Positions 19,028-27,192 of a stretch of 64,000 nt of DNA are shown one piece after another. Numbering within the stretch: position 1 is the stretch's first letter; the number at the start of each line of letters is the position of its first letter. The stretch is from positions 1 to 64,000 of the forward strand of contig CASFYB010000003.1 in the NCBI GenBank assembly GCA_949298825.1, in the 5' to 3' direction. This DNA is from an uncultured Helicobacter sp. (GTDB taxonomy: Bacteria > Campylobacterota > Campylobacteria > Campylobacterales > Helicobacteraceae). The notes below the pieces were generated by a model that was not told the origin of the DNA, did not search any database, and saw only the letters and a program-made list of their open reading frames with translations. The translations under genes were made by a program, and so were the position numbers.

Positions 19028-20025
19028 CAAATACGAGGCAAAAGCTCGCCAACAGGATTGTCCAAAAATCTAGCACTTCCCCATGAGTTTTCTAAGATCA
19101 CGCGTGCTAAATTCCCAGATTTTGGCCTTATCTCACCAATAATGCTAGCATCGCTTAATCCTGCTTCATGCAAGAACTCTAGTGCTCTTTTAGCCTCACT
19201 TTTAGGCAATGAAAGCACAAATGCCCCTTCATTAGCCAAACTATAAGCCTCTAAGCCCAAAATCTCACAAATACCTCCTACTTCCTTTGGGATCTTTACT
19301 GCATCTTCTTGTATCAAAATATCACAATCAACACTGCTAGCCCACTCATTTAAAACCGCTGCCAGCCCTCCACGAGTAGCATCCCTAAGTGTGTGCAATC
19401 TCACATCTGAATGCAATAAAGAATCTAAAAAGCAAAACAAAGAACGACAATCGCTCTTTAAGTCACTCTTTAAATCAATCTCATTTCTAGCACAAAATAT
19501 CACACCCCCATGTGCACCAATAGGAGAACTTAAAATGATAGCATCACCATCTGCTAAATTATTGATGCTGCAAGGTTTGATCACCTCTCCAATGGCTGTT
19601 GAGTTGATAAATATTTTATCCACACTGCCCTTGCCTACGACCTTAGTATCTGCAGAGAGAATCTTTAGATTATTTCTCTTTATTTCTTGTGCCATAGATT
19701 CTAAAACCCTTTGTAAGATCTCAATCTCTAACCCCTCTTCTAAAATAAAACCCAATGTTAAAAACCTAGGCCTAGCGCCCATCATAGCCACATCATTACA
19801 AGAACCACAAATGCTAAGCTTGCCAATATCCCCACCAGAAAAAAACAACGGACTAACCACATAAGAATCCGTACTCACAGCCAGCCTATCTGCCCTGACA
19901 TCAAAGATACCTCCATCCTCACCAAAACCTTGTAAAAATGGCAATAAATATTTTTCAAAGACATTTGATACAAGCTCTTGAGTGGCCGCACCTCCACTAC
20001 CATGAGCAAGTTTTATTCTTTGCAT
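19024..20025 (-). CDS. hypE: Hydrogenase maturation protein HypE
   Basis: HypE makes the cyanide ligand of the [NiFe]-hydrogenase iron. HypF carbamoylates its C-terminal cysteine and HypE dehydrates it to thiocyanate. The 333-residue protein has the PurM-like ATP-binding fold (HGSGGAATQELV, SCNDVAMMGARP, RDATRGGLAAVLNEWA). It ends in PRIC, so the essential terminal Cys is intact. No other hyp or hydrogenase gene lies in the window. The gene is convergent with murE, overlapping by 4 bases. Confidence 0.95.
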   Translation of the reverse strand: MQRIKLAHGSGGAATQELVSNVFEKYLLPFLQGFGEDGGIFDVRADRLAVSTDSYVVSPLFFSGGDIGKLSICGSCNDVAMMGARPRFLTLGFILEEGLEIEILQRVLESMAQEIKRNNLKILSADTKVVGKGSVDKIFINSTAIGEVIKPCSINNLADGDAIILSSPIGAHGGVIFCARNEIDLKSDLKSDCRSLFCFLDSLLHSDVRLHTLRDATRGGLAAVLNEWASSVDCDILIQEDAVKIPKEVGGICEILGLEAYSLANEGAFVLSLPKSEAKRALEFLHEAGLSDASIIGEIRPKSGNLARVILENSWGSARFLDNPVGELLPRIC

Positions 20026-20102
20026 ACACTCTCCTTATAAATTTCAAAATCATAATACAATCAAGCATCATAATTCTAACCAAGCTAATTAAAATAATAT
20101 TT

Positions 20103-20111
20103 TGCTAGAAT
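20103..20111 (+). promoter_or_regulatory. Extended -10 box in the hypE-lipoprotein gap
   Basis: TGCTAGAAT matches the local extended -10 consensus exactly. Transcription from about 20118 would give a leader of roughly 175 bases before the lipoprotein gene, including the inverted repeat at 20169-20228. A second box, TGATAAGAT (20265-20273), lies closer to the gene. Confidence 0.5.
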
Positions 20112-20168
20112 CAAAATTAAAAAGACCAAAATGGGATATCATCGCATGCTTGATAGAACCAAATATTT

Positions 20169-20228
20169 AAATCACCAACAATCTTTTTTCAAGGCTTGAA
20201 TAGGATGAAAATTAACACTTGGTGATTT
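20169..20228 (+). ncRNA. Possible structured leader or small RNA
   Basis: AAATCACCAA (20169-20178) and TTGGTGATTT (20219-20228) are perfect 10-base complements that close a 40-base interior. That interior holds a smaller hairpin, TTCAA-GGC-TTGAA. An extended -10 box 58 bases upstream would transcribe it. A 22-codon frame (20131-20199) overlaps its 5' half but lacks a good ribosome binding site. I know of no RNA family that matches. The rest of the 20026-20294 gap shows nothing more. Confidence 0.3.
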
Positions 20229-20294
20229 CATTTTATTTAAATGGCTTAAAAATTAAAATTTTAGTGATAAGATAGCCAAAACTGGAGATGAAAA

Positions 20295-20960
20295 ATGTAC
20301 AAATCTTTTCTTATCCTCATCTCTATATGCATCCTACTAGCTGGCTGCACCACCACATACCAAATCACCCCAAAACAAAGCTTTAAACTCAAAAATGGCA
20401 GGATAGTACTCAGCTCAACTCTTGAGCACTCTAGCATAAAAATAGAGCTAGCTAGCCTCATATACAAGGATAGCACACCATTAGTCATAGCAGCCTATGC
20501 CAAAATCAATACTCCTTGTGATGATGATTCTTGTATTTTTAGCATAGAAAATATCTCTGTAGATTCTAATGGCTTTAGCCCAAGTCTTATTCCTGCTAGG
20601 CTTATTTTAAATAGCTCGCTTAACTTTGTAGATACTCTCCAAAGTTTCTCTATCCCCACTCCATTATTTTATTCTCCAAGAGGGCCTGATTTGATCTATT
20701 CGCCGTTTTTTCCATTTGGTGGATTCTTTTTTATAAGCAGCAGATGGGATGATAGCTATTTTAGAGAAAGCCAATTCTCAAGACGTCTTTTATTTACGCA
20801 CTACCTTAAGCCAAGCAATCTAGATTCTAAAGATTTTTCTGGTGGATTTGTCGCGATCAACCTTTTAGGACTTGATAAAAAAGATAGGGATCTATCTATC
20901 AAAGTCAAGATAGATTCTGATGTGCATAGTATTTTGCTGCACTTCTCTCCTATAAAGTAG
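20295..20960 (+). CDS. Predicted lipoprotein of unknown function
   Basis: A 221-residue protein with a lipoprotein signal peptide ending in the lipobox LLAGC (Cys17), so it is likely lipid-anchored in the outer or inner membrane. The mature part begins TTTYQITPKQSFKL and is rich in beta strands; a hydrophobic stretch near residues 130-150 (FPFGGFFFISSRW) is notable. I do not recognise the family. GGAG lies 8 bases before the ATG. The gene's 3' end overlaps ung on the other strand by 11 bases. Confidence 0.8.
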   Translation: MYKSFLILISICILLAGCTTTYQITPKQSFKLKNGRIVLSSTLEHSSIKIELASLIYKDSTPLVIAAYAKINTPCDDDSCIFSIENISVDSNGFSPSLIPARLILNSSLNFVDTLQSFSIPTPLFYSPRGPDLIYSPFFPFGGFFFISSRWDDSYFRESQFSRRLLFTHYLKPSNLDSKDFSGGFVAINLLGLDKKDRDLSIKVKIDSDVHSILLHFSPIK

Positions 20961-21657
20961 TCAAAGACCAATCTAGGCTTTTGTTATACCTTCTAAGCGC
21001 TTCATTAGCCTTAATGAAAACTCCACTTCCTACAAACCCTCTAGCCAATGGGCTAGGATGGGGTGCGGTAATAATACTATGCTTTTTTTCATCAATAAGA
21101 TATGCTTTTTTCTTTGCAAAATTCCCCCACAGCATAAATACCACCCCTTCACAATGCTTAGATATACAAGCAATAATAGCATCGCTAAATTCTTCCCAGC
21201 CAAAATGCTGATGGCTAGCTGCCCTTCCCTTCTCTACGCTAAAAATTGCGTTCAAAAGCAAGACGCCCTGTTTAGCCCAGATGCTCAAATCTCCGTGATT
21301 TGGTATTTTAAAATCAAGACTTTGTGCTAGCTCTTTATAAATGTTTTTAAGACTTGGGGGAGGGGGCAAGGGATGGGGCACTGAAAAGCTAAGTCCCATA
21401 GCCTGGGGGATCTCTATGCCATTTACAAAGCCACTTCCATGGTAAGGATCTTGTCCTAAAATCACAACCTTAACATCTTTAGGGGGTGTGAGATTGAGTG
21501 CATTAAAGGTAAGTTTTGCTGGAGGGAAGATGACCTTGCCTTGTTTTTTGGCTTCTAGGTAATGAGCTTTTATCTGTAGAAAATAAGGCTTATTAAACTC
21601 TTCTTTTAAGAGTTCTTGCCATTCTTGTATGATTTTAATATCTGGATTATAGGGCAT
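20950..21657 (-). CDS. ung: Uracil-DNA glycosylase
   Basis: This family 1 enzyme removes uracil from DNA and starts base excision repair. The water-activating motif GQDPYHG is intact and the DNA-intercalation motif appears as HPSPLA. It has 235 residues, the normal length. It is convergent with the upstream lipoprotein gene, overlapping by 11 bases, and lies after the TRL-like lipoprotein on the same strand with a hairpin between them. No irregularity is seen. Confidence 0.96.
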   Translation of the reverse strand: MPYNPDIKIIQEWQELLKEEFNKPYFLQIKAHYLEAKKQGKVIFPPAKLTFNALNLTPPKDVKVVILGQDPYHGSGFVNGIEIPQAMGLSFSVPHPLPPPPSLKNIYKELAQSLDFKIPNHGDLSIWAKQGVLLLNAIFSVEKGRAASHQHFGWEEFSDAIIACISKHCEGVVFMLWGNFAKKKAYLIDEKKHSIITAPHPSPLARGFVGSGVFIKANEALRRYNKSLDWSLTTL

Positions 21658-21666
21658 TACAAGAGT

Positions 21667-21682
21667 GGGTGCTAAAGCACCC
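21667..21682 (-). terminator. GC-rich hairpin between TRL-like lipoprotein gene and ung
   Basis: GGGTGC-TAAA-GCACCC is a perfect 6-bp stem. It lies 7 bases after the TRL gene stop on the minus strand, and 10 bases upstream of the ung start. It probably ends or attenuates the lipoprotein transcript. No U-run follows on the minus strand. Confidence 0.5.
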
Positions 21683-21688
21683 TAATAA

Positions 21689-21994
21689 TTATTCACCAGT
21701 AACTTCTAGTGTCTGCTTAGAATAAATTCCCAATAAAGAGAAATTTTTAGTATCCACTGTGTGAATCTTGCTAATACCACCATTTTTAGCCGCTGTAGCA
21801 ATTGAGCAATCACCAAATGCGATAAATAAAATAGCTTGGCAAGTAGCCTCTCCTTTTTTGCTGCCAACAGAATTGCTAGTTGCATCAACAGCTGTACTTG
21901 TTAAATTAATAGGTGCTGAAATGCTAGAATTTGCAACATGGCATCCTGTGAGCAAGAATGCTGCTATAAGAGAGCTAAGAACAATTTTCAACAT
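21689..21994 (-). CDS. TRL-like family lipoprotein
   Basis: A 101-residue protein with a lipoprotein signal ending LLTGC (Cys18). The mature region carries the TRL-domain pattern: GSKKGEATC, then FGDCSIATAAKNGGISKIHTVD, then LLGIYSKQTLEVTGE. TRL-domain proteins are small envelope lipoproteins of unknown function found in many Proteobacteria. Cysteines in EATCQ and GDCS could form a disulfide. It sits alone between glmS and ung. Confidence 0.82.
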   Translation of the reverse strand: MLKIVLSSLIAAFLLTGCHVANSSISAPINLTSTAVDATSNSVGSKKGEATCQAILFIAFGDCSIATAAKNGGISKIHTVDTKNFSLLGIYSKQTLEVTGE

Positions 21995-22052
21995 AAAAAA
22001 TCCTTTAAGTAAAATTGAAAATAGGGCTTTAATTATATCAAAAATCGTCTGA

Positions 22053-23843
22053 TTATTCTACCGTCACACTCTTAGCTAAGTTGCGAGGCATATCCACATC
22101 ATTCCCAAGTCTAATAGCCACCTCCAAGGAAAGCAGCTGCAAACCAAGCATCATAGAAAAAAACTCTTCCATATAGCTTTTAGCCTCTGGGATGATGATC
22201 ATATCATCTGCGCTTTCACACTCCCTAGATCCTATCACACAGATTGTTGCATCTCGCGCAGATAGTTCTGCGATATTGCTTAGCATCTTATCATACAAAA
22301 GATGCTCAGATAAAAGCGCGATGGTAAAAAGATTGCTATCAGCCAATGCAATAGGTCCATGCTTCATCTCACCACTTGGATAGCCTTCTGCATGCAAATA
22401 AGAAATCTCTTTAAGTTTTAAAGCCCCCTCTAATGCCAATGGATAGAAAACATCCCTCCCTATAAAGAAGAATCCATGCCCATGCAAATAGCGCTTAGAT
22501 AGCCTTTTGATCCTCTCATGGAATTTAGATTCCACCTTTGTAGCCCTAATGGCACTTAGCATATCAGAAGACTGAAGCTTAACTTGTGCATCACTCAAAT
22601 GCCCATAAGCCCTGCCCATATAAACTGCTAACATCCATAGCACCAAAACTTGAGAAGCAAAAGCCTTGGTACTAGCTACACCTTTTTCAAGCCCCACTCT
22701 TGTTAAAATCGCATGATCACTAAGACGAACAATCGAGCTATTATCCACATTACAGATAGCAAGGCTTTTTTGTCCATATCCCTTAGCCAGTTTTAATGCC
22801 TCAAGCGTATCGGCTGTCTCTCCACTTTGAGAGATGCTGATAAATAGCTCATCTTCTTGGCTGACAAACCCCCCATAGCGAAACTCACTAGCAATCACCA
22901 CATTCACGCGAATTTTAGCCAGCCTCTCTAAAAGATACTTGCCTACCATACCAGCATGATAGCTAGTCCCACAAGCACACAAAGTAATAGAGCGTATACC
23001 TAAAAAGAAAGATTGATCTATTTCATCAAAACTCACCCTACCTTCGCTAACACGCCCCATAACAGTCTCTAAAAGCACATTATGCTGCTCATAAATCTCT
23101 TTTTCCATAAAATAGCGGAATCCATCTTTTTGAGCCAAGGCCTTATTGGCGCTAAAACTTTGAATATTTTCTAAAACATCAAAGCCTTTTATATCTATCA
23201 CGCCCATATCACCATCTTCTAAATATACCACCTCAGAGACCAATCCCACAAGAGGAGAATCTGAACTGGCAAAATAAATACCATCATCCCCCTTAGCAAT
23301 AATAAGTGGCGATCCATTTTTGGCATAAAAAATCTTATCAGGTGCGATTTTACTCACCAAAAGAATAGCATAGGCCCCCTTTATGCGCTCAATAGTGGCA
23401 TAAAATGCCTTTTGTGGATCTTCTAGGTTTTTTAGATTCTCCTCAAATAAATGGACAATCACCTCTGTATCTGTCTGACTTAAAAAGCGGTGCCCCAAAG
23501 CACTTAGCTCTTCTTTTAACTCTTGATAATTTTCAATAATCCCATTATGAACAACATTGCTAAACTCTGCTATATGTGGATGAGCGTTTGCTTCTGTAGG
23601 CTTACCATGGGTTGCCCATCTTGTATGCCCGATGCCTACACAAAACCCAGGTGAGATTTCAAAGTCTTTGATTTTAGATTCTAGATTTTCTAGCTTCCCT
23701 ACTGCCTTAAAAGTATGGAGGCTATTTTGCTGCAAGATAGCAATCCCTGCACTATCATATCCACGATATTCAAGCTCTCTAAGACCATTTAGCAGAATCT
23801 CTTTGGCGTTATTTTCGCCTATATAGCCCACAATGCCACACAT
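22053..23843 (-). CDS. glmS: Glutamine--fructose-6-phosphate aminotransferase
   Basis: GlmS makes glucosamine-6-phosphate, the first step to UDP-GlcNAc for peptidoglycan and LPS. The start must be ATG 23843, giving [11 protein letters not shown], because Cys1 is the glutaminase nucleophile; AGGAG lies 5 bases upstream. An in-frame GTG two codons earlier would bury it. The 596-residue protein has the class II amidotransferase domain, then two SIS domains ([27 protein letters not shown]), and the conserved end [17 protein letters not shown] at 23877-23869 is its extended -10. No glmS ribozyme is seen in the short leader. Confidence 0.96.
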   Translation of the reverse strand: MCGIVGYIGENNAKEILLNGLRELEYRGYDSAGIAILQQNSLHTFKAVGKLENLESKIKDFEISPGFCVGIGHTRWATHGKPTEANAHPHIAEFSNVVHNGIIENYQELKEELSALGHRFLSQTDTEVIVHLFEENLKNLEDPQKAFYATIERIKGAYAILLVSKIAPDKIFYAKNGSPLIIAKGDDGIYFASSDSPLVGLVSEVVYLEDGDMGVIDIKGFDVLENIQSFSANKALAQKDGFRYFMEKEIYEQHNVLLETVMGRVSEGRVSFDEIDQSFFLGIRSITLCACGTSYHAGMVGKYLLERLAKIRVNVVIASEFRYGGFVSQEDELFISISQSGETADTLEALKLAKGYGQKSLAICNVDNSSIVRLSDHAILTRVGLEKGVASTKAFASQVLVLWMLAVYMGRAYGHLSDAQVKLQSSDMLSAIRATKVESKFHERIKRLSKRYLHGHGFFFIGRDVFYPLALEGALKLKEISYLHAEGYPSGEMKHGPIALADSNLFTIALLSEHLLYDKMLSNIAELSARDATICVIGSRECESADDMIIIPEAKSYMEEFFSMMLGLQLLSLEVAIRLGNDVDMPRNLAKSVTVE

Positions 23844-23868
23844 AATCACTCCTAGCTAATTTTTTTGC

Positions 23869-23877
23869 ATTTTACCA
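23869..23877 (-). promoter_or_regulatory. Extended -10 promoter for glmS
   Basis: On the minus strand TGGTAAAAT fits TGnTAnAAT and lies 25 bases before the glmS ATG, giving a leader of under 20 bases. Confidence 0.6.
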
Positions 23878-23908
23878 CAAGAGACTTTAAGATTAGGATA
23901 AGGAGAAA

Positions 23909-24006
23909 TGGCGAGAGGGCAGAAGAATCGAACTCCTCAGCAGCTAAACACTTAGCCACTCAGTGGGTTTGAAGCCCATGACGCCCACCAGAGCGCTTGC
24001 CCCCCA
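23909..24006 (-). tRNA. selC: tRNA-Sec (anticodon TCA)
   Basis: The minus strand folds as a selenocysteine tRNA. It has a 6-bp D stem with 4-base loop (GCGCTC-TGGT-GGGCGT), the anticodon loop CTTCAAA with TCA, a long variable arm (GCTAA ... TTAGC), a 5-bp T stem with TTCGATT loop, and an encoded CCA (23911-23909). The acceptor pairs 7 of the expected 8 positions: the run of G is only six long, so base 1 would be U opposite C72. It is divergent from selA, which supports the assignment. The 5' end may be 24005 or 24006. Confidence 0.9.
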
Positions 24007-24027
24007 AAAGAAGTATTATTTGGGATA

Positions 24028-24043
24028 TGCTAAAATTATAGCA
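24028..24043. promoter_or_regulatory. Overlapping divergent promoters of selA and selC
   Basis: TGCTAAAATTATAGCA contains TGCTAAAAT on the plus strand (24028-24036, for selA) and TGCTATAAT on the minus strand (24043-24035, for selC). Both are full extended -10 elements and the two -10 hexamers share bases 24035-24036, so polymerase can occupy only one at a time. Expected starts are near 24043 for selA and near 24028 for selC. Confidence 0.65.
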
Positions 24044-24060
24044 AAACAAAAGGCTCTTCA

Positions 24061-25437
24061 ATGAACCCCATTCTTTCTTCCTTGCCTAAAGTAGACAAGC
24101 TTTTAGACCATCCTATATTATCTGAGTTTAGCCACCATCTGGTATTAAAAAACACGATCAAAAAGCATCTGGCATCTTTGCGCCAAGAAATTTTGCTAAA
24201 TAACCTTAATGAAATCCCATCTATTGACCTCATAGCCCAACAGATTAAAACAGAGTTTCAAAAACTAAGCTCCCCCTCTCTTAAGCCCCTTATCAATGCT
24301 ACTGGCATAAGCCTGCAAACCAATCTTGGTAGAAGTGTTTTTAGCCCCAAAATTATAGAAAAAATCACCCCCATGCTTAGTGAATACCTGAATCTAGAAT
24401 ACGATATAAATAAGGGTGAGCGCGGAGAGAGATACTCTCATCTTGTCCCTTTGCTATGTGCCATGTTTGAATGCGAGGATGGGCTTATTGTAAACAACAA
24501 TGCTGCAGCACTCATGCTTATTATCAACACCTTTGCCAAAGACAAAGAGGTGATCATCTCTCGCTCTGAGTTGGTTGAGATTGGTGGGAGCTTTAGAATC
24601 CCTGAAGTTATAAAAGGATCTGGAGGGATCTTGTGCGAGGTGGGCGCTAGCAACAAAACCCATCTTGTTGACTACAAAGATGCTATCTCGCCATCTAGTG
24701 CGATGATTGCCAAAGTCCATAAATCCAATTTTGCACAGGTTGGATTTTGTTCTGAAGTGGAGTTTGGCGATCTTATAAAGCTGGCCAAAGAGGCTAATCT
24801 TATTGATTATTTTGACTTAGGTAGTGGTTTTGTTGATGGGTTTAAGACTGATGAGCCTTCTATCTTGGATATCATGAAGCTAGATCCATCTCTTATTAGC
24901 TTTAGTGGGGATAAGCTTTTTGGGGGCACTCAAGCAGGGATTATTTTGGGCAAAAAAGACCTGATTGCCAAGCTTAAGAAAAATCATCTTTTGCGTGCAC
25001 TAAGGATTGATAAGATTAGCCTAATTATCTTGCAAGAAACCCTCCTTGCCCACTTTAATAAAGACTATGAGCTAATCCCTACCATCTCTCAACTCTCACA
25101 AAGCACTCAGATTCTGCAAGAAAGGGCCAATAAACTTTTATCCTTATTACAAGATTCTATTTTGGATATTAGCTTTGAGGTCAAAAAAAGCACAGCTAGG
25201 GCTGGGGGCGGCTCTCTACCACTACAAGAGTTCCCCTCAGAGGCCATTGCATTTAAAGTGAAAAATATACAAGATTTTTCTTTTTCTCTGCGTCATTTAG
25301 GGCTTATCCATCGCATTTATCAAGATAACATTTATTTGGATGTTTTTTGCATCACTGAGCGTCATTTTAAACCCATTGTTGATGCCATTAAGCATGCCCT
25401 AGATAATACAAACCAAAATCCCAACTCCAGCAAATAG
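24061..25437 (+). CDS. selA: L-seryl-tRNA(Sec) selenium transferase
   Basis: SelA converts seryl-tRNA-Sec to selenocysteinyl-tRNA-Sec with selenophosphate, using pyridoxal phosphate. The 458-residue protein has the N-terminal tRNA-binding helices, INATGISLQTNLGR, the cofactor region, and the PLP lysine in SFSGDKLFGGTQAG. It lies opposite tRNA-Sec, with overlapping promoters. The likely client in this group is a selenocysteine formate dehydrogenase, which is not in this window; neither are selB and selD. AAAGG lies 7 bases before the ATG. Confidence 0.95.
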   Translation: MNPILSSLPKVDKLLDHPILSEFSHHLVLKNTIKKHLASLRQEILLNNLNEIPSIDLIAQQIKTEFQKLSSPSLKPLINATGISLQTNLGRSVFSPKIIEKITPMLSEYLNLEYDINKGERGERYSHLVPLLCAMFECEDGLIVNNNAAALMLIINTFAKDKEVIISRSELVEIGGSFRIPEVIKGSGGILCEVGASNKTHLVDYKDAISPSSAMIAKVHKSNFAQVGFCSEVEFGDLIKLAKEANLIDYFDLGSGFVDGFKTDEPSILDIMKLDPSLISFSGDKLFGGTQAGIILGKKDLIAKLKKNHLLRALRIDKISLIILQETLLAHFNKDYELIPTISQLSQSTQILQERANKLLSLLQDSILDISFEVKKSTARAGGGSLPLQEFPSEAIAFKVKNIQDFSFSLRHLGLIHRIYQDNIYLDVFCITERHFKPIVDAIKHALDNTNQNPNSSK

Positions 25438-25456
25438 TAAACACTTAAGGGAAATA

Positions 25457-25882
25457 ATGAAGGCATTAGGAAATAAGCTTGTTTTAATAGCTTTATTAAT
25501 ACTTTTAGTCCTAGTGGCTCTCTATGCCTTCAAACCTAGCGACAACCCTCCTCAAAAAAAGCCTCTATTATCTATGCAAAAACAACTCAAAACTCTTCCT
25601 TCTTTTAAAATTAAAAATGCCAAACTTCCATTGCCAAAAATTTTTAATAGCGGCTCTTTTAGTGGCACGCTTACCTATCAAAATGCCATCTTGATAGCCA
25701 GAGAATACTATGATAAAAAAGAATATCAAGATGCTTTAGTTTGGGCACAGAGGGCAGATAGTGTGAGCTATTTAGATTCTGAGGCATGGATGCTTTATGC
25801 ACTCTGCTTATATAAGCTAGGCTACAAGATAGAAGCCTATGCCACACTTAAAGCCTACCAGATCTTAAGGGCATCAAAATGA
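25457..25882 (+). CDS. Membrane-anchored TPR protein, transformation-system neighbour
   Basis: A 141-residue protein with one N-terminal transmembrane segment (LVLIALLILLVLVALYAF) and a C-terminal tetratricopeptide-like region (NAILIAREYYDKKEYQDAL onward), so the helical part is probably periplasmic. It precedes and overlaps by 4 bases the CtsE-like ATPase gene, the position held by small Cts or CDC27-like proteins in Campylobacter DNA-uptake clusters. A role in assembling the DNA-uptake machine is inferred from context only. Confidence 0.7.
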   Translation: MKALGNKLVLIALLILLVLVALYAFKPSDNPPQKKPLLSMQKQLKTLPSFKIKNAKLPLPKIFNSGSFSGTLTYQNAILIAREYYDKKEYQDALVWAQRADSVSYLDSEAWMLYALCLYKLGYKIEAYATLKAYQILRASK

Positions 25883-27192
25883 TTTTAAACATTCATAAGG
25901 ATAATCTTAATGTCCTATCTAGGGCTATGTGTGAAAAATATCAGATTCTACTACTATGTGATGAGCAAAATACGCCCTATATAGGCTATATCAACCAAAC
26001 TCCACCCCCTGGACTAAATGAAGTAATAAAGCGCCATTTCCCCTCTCTGCCCAATATGCAAAAAATAAATCCTAAACTTTTTTATCAATATACAAAATTC
26101 CTCACACTCCAAGAAGAGATCAAAAATCATATTCATCATATTGGCGCGCTTTTAGACTGCATTATCCTAGCTGCTATCAAGCATCAAGCCAGCGATATAC
26201 ATATTGAACATTTTGGTCAGGATGGGTGGATACGCTTTCGTATCCATGGTGAGCTAGAAAGCTGTGCTATGCTGGATGAAAGTATTTATAAAGCACTCTG
26301 CTCAAAAATAAAACTAGAATCCCGCCTAGATATAACCCAGATCAAGGAATCTCAAGATGGGCGTGCTCAAAAAATCATTGATGATAAAATATATGACCTT
26401 CGCATATCTGTACTCCCACTTTTTGAGGGTGAAAGCATCGTGATTAGAATCCTCTCAAAACACAAAAAGCACCTTATGCTAGAAGATTTGCACCTAGATC
26501 CAAAAAACCTAGATATCATCAAAAATAACATCCACAAAACACATGGTATCATCCTTATTACCGGTCCCACTGGATCTGGCAAATCAACCACCCAATATGC
26601 GATGCTAGAATCTCTAAAAAATAGGAATCTAAAAATCATCACCATAGAAGATCCCATCGAGTATCAAATGCCATTTGCCACACAAATCCAAACTAACGAG
26701 CAGCTTGGATTCTCGCAAGCACTACGTGCTATTTTGCGTCAAGATCCAGATGTGATTATGGTAGGTGAGATCAGAGATGCCCAAACTCTAGAGCTAGCCT
26801 TTAGCGCCGCGCTCACTGGTCATTTAGTCCTAGCCACTCTACATGCCAATGATATTTCTAGCAGCTTTGAAAGACTACTTAATCTTGGGCTTAGCACACA
26901 CAATATCTTTGCTTCCTTGCTTCTAATCATCTCTCAACGACTCCTAAAACCCCTATGTCCTAAGTGCAAAAAACAACAAAATGGCAGCTGGTATGCTGAG
27001 GGCTGTGAATACTGCAATATGCAAGGGAGTTTTGGCAGGGAGCTTGTATATGAGATTTGCGAGATTAATCAAGAGGCAAGAAGTCTTGCTAAACAAAAAG
27101 GATTTGAAAGTCTGCCTAGATGCCAAAGCCTATATGAAAATGCAAAGTCTAAAAACTGCTTTTCACAAGATGAGCTAAACAAGCTTTTATGA
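25879..27192 (+). CDS. ctsE: Type II secretion/competence ATPase, GspE/CtsE type
   Basis: A 437-residue cytoplasmic ATPase that powers pseudopilus assembly for DNA uptake or type II secretion. Visible are the N-terminal SDIHIEHFGQDGWIRFR region, Walker A GPTGSGKSTT, the Asp box, Walker B DPDVIMVGEIRD, the His box, and a four-cysteine zinc motif (CPKCKKQ ... CEYCNMQG). The pair with CtsF is needed for natural transformation in C. jejuni; H. pylori uses ComB instead, so this argues for another Helicobacter. No prepilin genes are in the window. Overlap with ctsF is 4 bases. Confidence 0.85.
   Translation: MILNIHKDNLNVLSRAMCEKYQILLLCDEQNTPYIGYINQTPPPGLNEVIKRHFPSLPNMQKINPKLFYQYTKFLTLQEEIKNHIHHIGALLDCIILAAIKHQASDIHIEHFGQDGWIRFRIHGELESCAMLDESIYKALCSKIKLESRLDITQIKESQDGRAQKIIDDKIYDLRISVLPLFEGESIVIRILSKHKKHLMLEDLHLDPKNLDIIKNNIHKTHGIILITGPTGSGKSTTQYAMLESLKNRNLKIITIEDPIEYQMPFATQIQTNEQLGFSQALRAILRQDPDVIMVGEIRDAQTLELAFSAALTGHLVLATLHANDISSSFERLLNLGLSTHNIFASLLLIISQRLLKPLCPKCKKQQNGSWYAEGCEYCNMQGSFGRELVYEICEINQEARSLAKQKGFESLPRCQSLYENAKSKNCFSQDELNKLL

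Noticed and set aside
18722-19030. 102-codon minus-strand frame inside murE
   Set aside because: It is antisense to the conserved MurE C-terminal domain.
19391-19864. 157-codon plus-strand frame inside hypE
   Set aside because: It is antisense to a fully conserved HypE and has no ribosome binding site or family resemblance.
20131-20199. 22-codon frame MGYHRMLDRTKYL... in the hypE-lipoprotein gap
   Set aside because: There is no convincing ribosome binding site, and it overlaps the inverted repeat; it could be a leader peptide but cannot be supported.
21354-21376. G-rich stretch in ung as a contingency tract
   Set aside because: It is interrupted by A and C and encodes a conserved proline-rich part of Ung.
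23844-23908. glmS ribozyme in the glmS leader
   Set aside because: The leader is too short and AT-rich, and such ribozymes are typical of Firmicutes.
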